Assembly: GCF_933775445.1 (NCBI RefSeq)
Contig: NC_065873.1
Span: 4,650,001-4,714,000, forward strand
Direction: 5' to 3'
Source: Argentina anserina
Taxonomy: Eukaryota; Streptophyta; Magnoliopsida; Rosales; Rosaceae
DNA length: 64,000 nucleotides
Shown here: positions 56,783 to 64,000 of the stretch, piece by piece
How the letters are laid out: each line of letters starts with the position of its first letter
Position numbering within the stretch: the stretch's first letter is position 1
Notes under the pieces: model-generated
Databases searched by the model: none
The model's input: the letters and a program-made list of their open reading frames with translations, nothing else
What the model was told of the DNA's origin: nothing
Made by a program: the position numbers and the translations under genes

Positions 56783-58821
56783 TGTAATATCTCGAATTTT
56801 TGAGTTTCATTTCTTATAACTTCTCGTCAATTATTATGCTTGGTAATTTGAGTACATTCACATTCTACACTTTCTCGTTTGTCGTTTTTACGAAATGAAT
56901 ATGATTTCAGAAATTAAAAATTGAAAAATGTTATGTTTTCAGTGGCTCAAGAGTTAACTTTTAATTCATCGCTCATCTCTGAAAACTTCCTTCATGAAAG
57001 TCGTAGAGCTCATCGATACGATTTCGTAAACATGCGGCATGCCTTAATCGAATGTCGTATGTGGAAATTGTTAGAACGAAACTTTGGTTTCCGATTCTGG
57101 AAGGGTATAAAAGGACATTTTTGGAAACCCTAAAATAAAAAAAATAAAAAAAAAGAAACTAGAACAGGCCGCGTGATCCCCAACCCCCATTTTCGCCAGA
57201 AATCATCTCCGGCCCGGAACTCAGACGTCCGGCCACCGATCGGAGTGCCGCCAGTTTCATTATATTTGTCTCTCTACCGAGCCTACGGCCCACAGCGAGC
57301 AAACCACCGAGCGCGGAGCAGCAAGCTCGGACGTCACTGCCATCGATTGGCGCCTCCGTCTCCGGCGACTCGAGAGCTTGAGACCACTTTCTTTCCGCTG
57401 TTTTCTCACCTCTGGTCTCGATCCCAAGTGCCTCGAAGCTCGAATTGACCTATCATTTTGTTTCCGACGACTTTCTGGCGGTTCTAGGTTTGGGCGCAGG
57501 TATGGAAAACCTCTATCTCATTGTGATCTATAAGTTTAGTGTTGGACTTGTGAGGTTTTGAGCAACTTTGATTTTGGTGGTAGGCCCCACGCACGCCTGT
57601 CTTGGGCGAAGCTCACGGGCGTCTATGGTGGTGCATGAACAGTGTTTCATGAACAGTGTTTTCCCTGTAATTAATTTTCTCCTGTATTTTTATGCATGTC
57701 GTTTTCTAAGCACGTTGTTATGCCACTAGGTGACCGACGAAACGAGTGAGAGAATCTCACTTAGCGTTGTAGAAGTTGCACGCAGGAAATAAGGTGAGTA
57801 AATCTCACTATGACAAGTCTATCATTTGCGGTGACTTGCATTTATGTTGAGATGCATTTAAATTAATAACATGATTTCTCTAAAATGTGTGAACTGTGAC
57901 GTCGGTATAATATAGTGAGTGTGTGTATGTGTACTAAAATGGTAAATACAATACATATATATGATTGGCTATATCATATACGTTACGGTTTTTATTTAAA
58001 TTATGCAATTTTTATTGTTTTCGATTAATTGTGGCGGATGGAATCAGAATGAAAGAAAATGTACATTCCGGTAAATTGGAGGATTATTGTGCCGGATGGG
58101 ACCGGAATGGAAGAAAATAGATCTTCCAGTATTATGGATTGTTGGTGTGACTTGTTATATGTTGTTGAGTAAGAGTCGCTTACTACATAAACATGAATGG
58201 ATTGTTATATTATACGTGGTTTTAACAATGAGTCTTGTTAAAAAGTTTTCTGGTCTTCGGACTTGGTGATGACATTTAAATTGGGAACCAAGCCTTTGGC
58301 CGGGTGTTGGTTACCATCAGTTAGAGCTCTAGTCTGTCTGTCGTTGTACGGCATTAGGAGCAACCAGATGGGCTACCCGGGTCTCATGAGTACACATGTT
58401 TAAAAAATGTTAATTGTTACATTTCCTTTGTTTTGTGATATATATGTTTAAATGTTGGTTTACTCATACGGGCTGTAAAGCTTGCCGGGTTTGTGTTTAC
58501 AATTCCGATGCACCAAATCAATGGTGTAGAGGATAGTTCTACATGTGGGGATTAGCAGGCTCGGAGAGCTTACACAGAAGATTACTGAGGAATCCACTCT
58601 TTCGTTTTTGGTGAGGATCGAGTGAATATTATATTTTCCAATTGTTTGATACTTGTGTATATAAATTGGTGATGTTTTATTCAAGTCAACTGAGTCGTAT
58701 TTTGAACTCAGTTTCAATATACTGTTGTTGTAAAATGATTTCAATATATTTGAGATTACTTTAGAGTTTTTTATGATTTCAAATTCAAATTTTTATCATT
58801 CAAAATTTCGAGACTATAACA
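56783..58821 (+). mobile_element. R5: solo-LTR-like element in the post-LRR exon
   Basis: TGTAATATCTCG...CGAGACTATAACA, 2039 bases; flanks CCTAA and CCTAT differ at one base. Shared block at 56985-57075, TATA box about 57106, GC-rich leader 57165-57450, GTGAGTAAATCTCAC at 57795. No coding domain. Confidence 0.83.
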
Positions 58822-58986
58822 CCTATAACTGCACTATATTCCAATAAAAACAATAAAAAGGAGGTTGGGTGAGAGTGGGATGTTCCTGATACGCTTTAAG
58901 TTCGGTTTTGTTTTCACGATTGGTTCGAGGGAAGCTGCGGGGTCCACCTGATCGATGATAGCGCAACTGTGTTGCTGTACATTCGG
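58822..58986 (+). pseudogene. TNL resistance gene: post-LRR tail
   Basis: Immediately right of R5: a broken stretch, then KFGFVFTIG-like sequence in an offset frame and RFCFHDWFEGSCGVHLIDD, matching the last conserved part of TNL post-LRR domains (FEGS-x-KSCGVHL-type). It ends at a GT donor after LLYIR (GTATGT near 58985). Confidence 0.6.
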
Positions 58987-59083
58987 TATGTTATTCTTTT
59001 GTGTGTTTTTGTTGCTTCTCTTAAAGCCTATATTTTTCATTCTCAGAAAATCAAAATCATACTTGAATCAGGAACGCATTTAG
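58978..59083 (+). repeat. Direct repeat copy 1 (TNL intron segment)
   Basis: Starts GTACATTCGGTATGTTA and ends at CATTTAGT. The second copy at 60098-60201 shares long identical stretches (TAAAGCCTA, TTTTCATTCTCA, TCAAAATCATACTT, GAATCAGGAA). It contains the donor at its left and a CAG acceptor at 59069-59071. Confidence 0.8.
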
Positions 59084-59999
59084 TGGTCTTCCTGATTGGC
59101 AAGATGAGGCCTATCAAGAGATCAAAGTCATGAAGGAGACTTACATGCCCGACTTGAGTGAAATGTACCAGAGAATTGTTAGTAAACTTCAGGAGCATGA
59201 GGCTCTTTTTCCCCCAGCGCCAGATCAATATAAGCTTGATAAGCTGAAAATGTTTAGGCCCATGTTTGAGTGCCTCCTTACAGTGTTACAGCTTTCCAAA
59301 AGTAACATTTCACCTGATTTGAAGGAGAAGATGAGTTTATATGAGAAGCAGATTATAAATTTTATTAATTCAAATAGACACAGGAAGCCTGTATCTTCTC
59401 TACAACTTCGCTCGCCTGGGATGCACAGTGCACACCTGCTGCAATCACCCACAGTGGAGCAACAAGGTCAGAGTGCATCCAACTTGGTTACGTCTGAAGA
59501 ACAGCAGTGTCAACCTCATCCATCACAGCAAATGTATTTTCCAAAGACCCAATATCAGACTGGACATATGGAACAACACCAGTTTCGCTTGCAACCACAT
59601 TCGAACCCAGTCCAGCGAGATACACAGCAAAGCCAGTCATATCAAGAACATAGAGCCCATCAGGAGACCTCATCAACTTCTCTAGACTTCCCTGCCCAGA
59701 CTGGGCATACAGATTGGCAAGAAGAGGCATATCAAAAGATCGTGTTGATGAAGCATTTATACTTGGCCGAACTAAGTGAAATGTACTGGAAGATAGCCAC
59801 TAAACTTAAGCTGGATTCTCATCTACAACAGAAAACATTCGCTCACCATCAGAATTTAAGCAAGTTTAAGAACAAGCCGGAGGGCCTCATAACAGTCTTG
59901 CACCATTCGAAAACTGAAATTTCCCTTGATTTGAAGGAGAAGTTGTTTTCATACGAGAAGCAGATGATAGATTTCATCGATACAAATAGACTCAGCTAG
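59072..59999 (+). CDS. MED15-like (Mediator tail subunit 15a) fragment with a duplicated domain
   Basis: Open over 309 residues from the acceptor at 59071: NAFSGLPDWQDEAYQEIKVM, then ETYMPDLSEMYQRIVSKLQE, FECLLTVLQLSKSNISPDLK and EKQIINFINSNRHRKPVSSL. This matches the plant MED15a segment downstream of KIX. A Gln/His-rich linker follows, then a second diverged copy: DWQEEAYQKIVLMKHLYLAE, LSEMYWKIATKLKLDS, ISLDLKEKLFSYEKQMIDFI. MED15 is a transcriptional coactivator subunit of Mediator; this is only a piece of it. The first in-frame Met is at 59130. It lies between the two direct repeats and in phase with the TNL donor at 58985. Confidence 0.7.
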
Positions 60000-60097
60000 C
60001 CTGTATCTCCCTCCACCTCATATGCACTCGATAGTCTGTTGGTTTAATCTACCTTCGTGCCTGCTTGGGAAAACGCTACTGTCCACTCTCAGAGTAC

Positions 60098-60201
60098 GTA
60101 CATTCGGTATATTTTCTTTGTGTGTCCTGTTGCTTCTGTTAAAGCCTACTTTTCATTCTCAAAGATCAAAATCATACTTTGAATCAGGAAAAACATTTAG
60201 T
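60098..60201 (+). repeat. Direct repeat copy 2 (TNL intron segment)
   Basis: Partner of 58978-59083, about 1.1 kb downstream. It differs by several substitutions and small indels. The sequence after it, LVVYEYADSAATEDDNDTPK and NCLERTTPFKT, looks like a TNL C-terminal tail. Confidence 0.8.
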
Positions 60202-60294
60202 CGTCTACGAATATGCTGATTCTGCTGCCACTGAGGATGACAATGACACTCCCAAGTTTCCAAAGAATTGCCTTGAAAGAACTACTCCTTTCAA
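60202..60294 (+). pseudogene. Possible TNL C-terminal tail exon
   Basis: Short reading LVVYEYADSAATEDDNDTPK and FPKNCLERTTPFKT before a stop; acidic, like the final exon of some TNLs. A stop (TAG) arises if the acceptor phase equals that of copy 1. Confidence 0.4.
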
Positions 60295-62640
60295 AACATG
60301 AAGGTCGACCATCATCATACAATGTTAAGGTACTTCTTCCCTGTCCTTGGCAGATATCCAGATACATATGGTGAATGTATATCATATATTGTACTGAGAT
60401 ATTGGCGGATACATACGGTGCACGTATATCATGAACTGTTTTTAATTCTGAACTTACCATGTGTATAAGTAGAACTAGTTTAGCAGTTTAGGTTTTATAT
60501 TAAAACTATCCTCTATTTCCTTGCCTTAGTTGAATGATTCTTTCAAGCCAAACCTGTAGTGCTTCACCAATATATGGAGTAAAGACCTGCAACGAGGATC
60601 TCTATGTCTGAATTGCTCGTCTGTTCCAGAGCAGGTACGCAAAAAGGCTCGCACTTGAACTGATTTGTTGGTTGAAAACTTGAAATCGTGTTTCAGCTTG
60701 GCTTAATTTAGATCTGTTATTACTGCATGTTACGTGGAATGCTTATAAATTACTCAAGATTGTAGTCATCGAACCTACCCTGTACTCATGTTTTTAGAAT
60801 TGATTTTTGGTTGTATCTTTCTTTTTGTATAACGTTGGTAAAACTCGTTATGCAATGTCTATATTAAGCTGAATGCTCACGATATAGCTGATGCTATAGG
60901 TAATTGCTTCTTTTGGCGAATTGAAGTAGCTAGTCGCTAATAATGGATTGCATTAACAATGAATATTATGTGTATAAAATAAGTGAACTATGCACATATC
61001 AAAAAAAGTGAAATATGCTAATAAAACAAGCAAGGTTGAATTTCATTCATTTATACCATGCCTGGTCCTCTTGTCCGGTCAACTGTCACTATCCCATTTA
61101 TGAGTGTAATGGATTTCATTTCACAAGTTCACTTCCAATGTGAGTGCACAATTGGACTTTATTATGTTTATACTTTGCAACTAGAGACAGCCTTTGTTCA
61201 ATCAGGTTGTCTAGATCAGACCTTCTGGGTTCTAATTTTCTATTGTCTACCTGAAATTAGTTTAGCACTCTTTTTACTTGTCTTCATTTTCTGCAAGTGT
61301 AGGAATTAGGAAGTATTTTTGTGATTCAATATATCCCGTTACGTACTGTGAAGATAACTAATCTGGCTAAGATTAGTGCAGAACAGCATTTGGGTATCTT
61401 AAAAAGACAAACAATGCATGCCTGTGTCAAGTCTGACTCATCCTTGATTAAGAGGTTTAAAGCCTTGAAGGGGAAGCGTAATGTTGCCCAGATTGAGGAA
61501 AACACTGATGCAGAAGAGTTGCAGGCCGCGCTGGCACGTTCCACCACTGAGCTTAATTATACTGGAACAACATGGTGATTGATCAACATATCTGAGGTGA
61601 ATATTATATTCCCTTTGAATAAACAATTTTATGAGCTTCTATCATCTGATTTCTGACGACTAATTTCTCAGATTAATCCAAGCTGGTAAAGAATTTGAAT
61701 GCCCCAGTAAGTTTCGGATGGGATGCTTAACTTGAGAAAGGAATTTTACTGTCCACCTCATCGTTCCATTTTGCACAGCTCGTCTTAGGGACGATGATCC
61801 TACCTCTGCAGTAGGATAACAAAACCTGCAAGACACTTTAAATGCTCGATGTACACGAAATCTCCAACACAAATTGTCCCAACTGGTGCAAGGTTATTGA
61901 TAGTGTTGCACATCTGTTGCTGAAGAATAGATGCAAAAGAATAATCAGAATATTATGGAGTTTAGTAACTGGATGGAAGTCTTTTATGCAAGTCTTGCTC
62001 TTGATACAATCATGAAAGCTGAACTCTGGGGTTTATGTAAGCGGCCTCTTATTTTAGCTGCTTATCTGCGAAGACCCTATTCTGTGCCACTACCTGGGAC
62101 ATCTCAGCGGGCCATGTCTAGTTGCTGAAACTGCAGATCACTTGACAAGCTCGAACATCGACACTAGTCAAGCCCACTGAATCTCCTCTGATGTTGAAGC
62201 TAAAACAGCCAGCAAGAAAGAATTACCACAAGCCAGATATTTGTATTATCATTGCTGCCTGCCGTTTTTGAAGCTTCTTTACGGTGTACAACAAAGACGA
62301 GGAAAGTGTATTCCTTGACAATTGACCATTGTAATATTTTGTACCATAAGCAAAGTTCACTTTGAAAACTGGCCAATCATATTACAACTCCAGTATAATG
62401 TGTGTACAGGGTGTACCTCAGTGCCAACAAAGAAATAAATAACAAAACAAAAGAGGCTAACTTACACAATCTTTTAAGTAGAACGTCCTTCATAAACCTA
62501 ATCAGTACATTCTGATTCGAGCTCAACAAAGCTATTGAAACCCATAGATACCTGAGCTAAGCTTGACAGGTCATCTTCTAGAATCTTTCAGAACTACTGT
62601 CCGAGAACAACAGTGTTTTAGTAGTCTATTAATATTTAAT
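60295..62640. other. Spacer with one unassigned short frame
   Basis: AT-rich. A frame at 61321-61578 (85 residues; KISAEQHLGILKRQTMHACV, FKALKGKRNVAQIEENTDAE) looks hydrophilic and helical but I do not recognise it. The frame at 61931-62128 is also unassigned. No repeat or tRNA is seen. Confidence 0.3.
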
Positions 62641-63407
62641 AACCTGTAAGAATAACACTTCATATACTGTCCATTGCTGCACAAAGCCACAAAGAAAAAG
62701 GATCATAAGGAATGAGTTCTTCATGATATTAGCTACAAACGAGTAGAACCTGGCGAACAACAAAACGAAAGCATGAAAGCCTACTAGAAACTTAAGCAAC
62801 TCTCATCTGAATAGGAGAAACAACATAATATTTCTTTTGAAGAGGTATGCTCCACTGCAAGTGGCATCAAAATTTTATATTCTTAGTCAGATAATTCATC
62901 AACTCAAACCTTTTAGTGACATAAGTTGGTCAAGTTAGAAGAATTCAATAGTTTAAGCATTTGAGAGTAACAATCTTGCATTGTTGCATATGGTTTTGTA
63001 ATATCAGCAGGCATGTTGTGAAATCATATCTCATTGAAGACGACGGCACACCAAATTCCTAGTTCACTCGCAAATCCGACTCATCAGACTTGAATTTTAG
63101 ACCCATCAAGCATTGCTCAGCATTTAATATACCAGTAAAATAAAGACCATTAGCAGTGTTCATGCATTTGGATAGTACTTACACATGAAGTTCATGAAGG
63201 TATATTTAACGTTAGTTTTCAATTTATAGATGAAAAAGATAAAAAATTTCATAATATTGGAAAACTATAAAAGAGGTTGATTTCTGATGACTCAAATAGA
63301 GCTTAACCAGCACAAATTTGGAACATTATTCATAAGTCGATTGTCATCGTTTCCTAGAGACGGCATGACCTACCCACCACAAATCACCATATTTTCTATG
63401 AATGAGC
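62641..63407. repeat. Duplicated 3' flank of the DUF716 locus
   Basis: Aligns by eye with about 24895-25755 in the same order: CCATTGCTGC, GAGTAGAACCTGGCGA, AATTCAATAGTTTAAGCAT, GTTGCATATGGTTTTGTAA, CATTGCTCAG, CCAGTAAAATAAAGACCA, AGTGTTCATGCATT. Scattered substitutions and deletions are present. Confidence 0.75.
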
Positions 63408-63977
63408 TTCCTTAGAATCATTTATGTCTATAGGGACATCTGCTCCGCTGCTACTATGGAGTTGCTCATACTCTATACTATAGACCGGTCTCTTGGAATG
63501 CATTTTCCAGCAAACTTCAGGCATATACATACTGTTAGTATCAAAATCCCATTACTATCTTGCAAGTTGGCCAATGTCCCTTGCCCTCATTTTGACTTCC
63601 TTGACCTACAAATTATTGATGATCCAAGCATATTAATTATTATCACTGCTACCGTCGAGAAGACTGATATCACAACCCTTTGAAACAAACTTAAGAACCC
63701 AGAGCATTAATCCCATGTTCATAACCAGCAACCAGTGCAAAGCACATGTGCTGCGGGAAGAATACTTTGGCAAATACAGTGAAAAATAAGATGAACAGCA
63801 GTTAATGTGTTTAACTTTGGAAAAAGGGCAGTTCAATGGGTACCAAAACTTGACTTTAAAGTTACTAGGGCGTTTGAGAAAATACGATCTGATAGCATAC
63901 AGCATCAACCAAGAAGGGTGAGGGAAAAGCCAGGTACTATGTGCCCAGTGAATGTGCCATCCTAAACTTGTCTCCAC
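63408..63977 (-). pseudogene. Truncated, degenerate second copy of the DUF716 gene
   Basis: On the minus strand the N-terminal part reads WLMLYAIRSYFLKRPSNFKV, KFWYPLNCPFSKVKH, then jumps to MNMGLMLWVLKFVSKGCDIS, LLDGSSDNN, matching residues about 28-55 and 205-235 of the 25756-26649 protein. About 140 residues in between (the EHATMFLHL and HYHW region) are deleted, and further frame changes affect the rest. The start region is altered, with HIHWAHSTWLFPHPSW in place of GHIIPGFALTLLGLW in a shifted frame. Same orientation as the intact gene. Confidence 0.8.
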
Positions 63978-64000
63978 ATATCAGGCTTTCTGGTACATGG

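Noticed and set aside
57173..57448. 91-residue frame on +
   Set aside because: GC-rich leader of R5.
1..64000. CRISPR array, bacterial operons or phage modules
   Set aside because: No regularly spaced repeats; the window is eukaryotic (introns, plant TEs).

Overview
The window is nuclear DNA of a flowering plant, most likely a eudicot. It has a TIR-type resistance-gene (TNL) family, a plastid-targeted cytochrome b6f subunit with a transit peptide, a VRN1-like B3 factor, GT/AG introns, plant tRNAs and dense LTR retrotransposons. Several proteins look Rosaceae-like to me, but that is recall and not a search result.

Layout. From 1 to 27 kb lie ordinary genes mixed with DNA transposons: a 5'-truncated CDCA7-like zinc-finger gene (927-2050, +); a three-exon secreted cysteine-containing protein gene (2666-4011, -); a decayed Helitron carrying Rep and RPA1-like remnants (6300 to about 10940, -); tRNA-Val(TAC) (11170, +); a Mutator-like TIR element with a 9-bp target duplication (17071-18030); a four-exon B3 gene (18554-21154, +); tRNA-Asp(GTC) (23285, -); petM (23842, +); and a single-exon DUF716 membrane-protein gene (25756-26649, -).

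From 27.4 to 60.3 kb is one resistance-gene remnant expanded by nested retroelements. It begins with an AT-hook/WD40 gene fragment (27417-28272) where the TIR exon would be expected. NB-ARC (28331-29055), LRR (52316-53316) and post-LRR (56390-56782 and 58822-58986) pieces follow. Between these pieces sit a TRIM element with intact target duplication, a decayed Copia element on the minus strand (Copia-1), a decayed SIRE-like Copia element on the plus strand (Copia-2), and five solo-LTR-like elements of 2.0 to 2.4 kb (R1-R5) that share a promoter-proximal block. Four of the five have exact or one-mismatch 5-bp duplications around TG...CA ends in addition to the clean case of R1. One further solo LTR of another family is nested inside R2. 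The retroelements are themselves nested: R1 sits in Copia-1 gag, R2 in Copia-2 integrase, R3 downstream of Copia-2, R4 in a Copia-type LTR and R5 in the post-LRR exon.

From 59.07 to 60.0 kb a MED15-like fragment with a duplicated domain lies between two roughly 105-bp direct repeats of TNL intron sequence. The right end (62.6-64 kb) is a degenerate, internally deleted second copy of the 25-26.6 kb DUF716 locus.

Most intact protein-coding capacity is in the first 27 kb. I see no new enzymatic system. The strongest signals are structural: the exploded TNL, the solo-LTR family, the MED15 capture and the AT-hook/WD40-NB-ARC adjacency. Exon borders are read by eye from GT/AG sites and protein continuity, and identities to families are from recognition, not searches.
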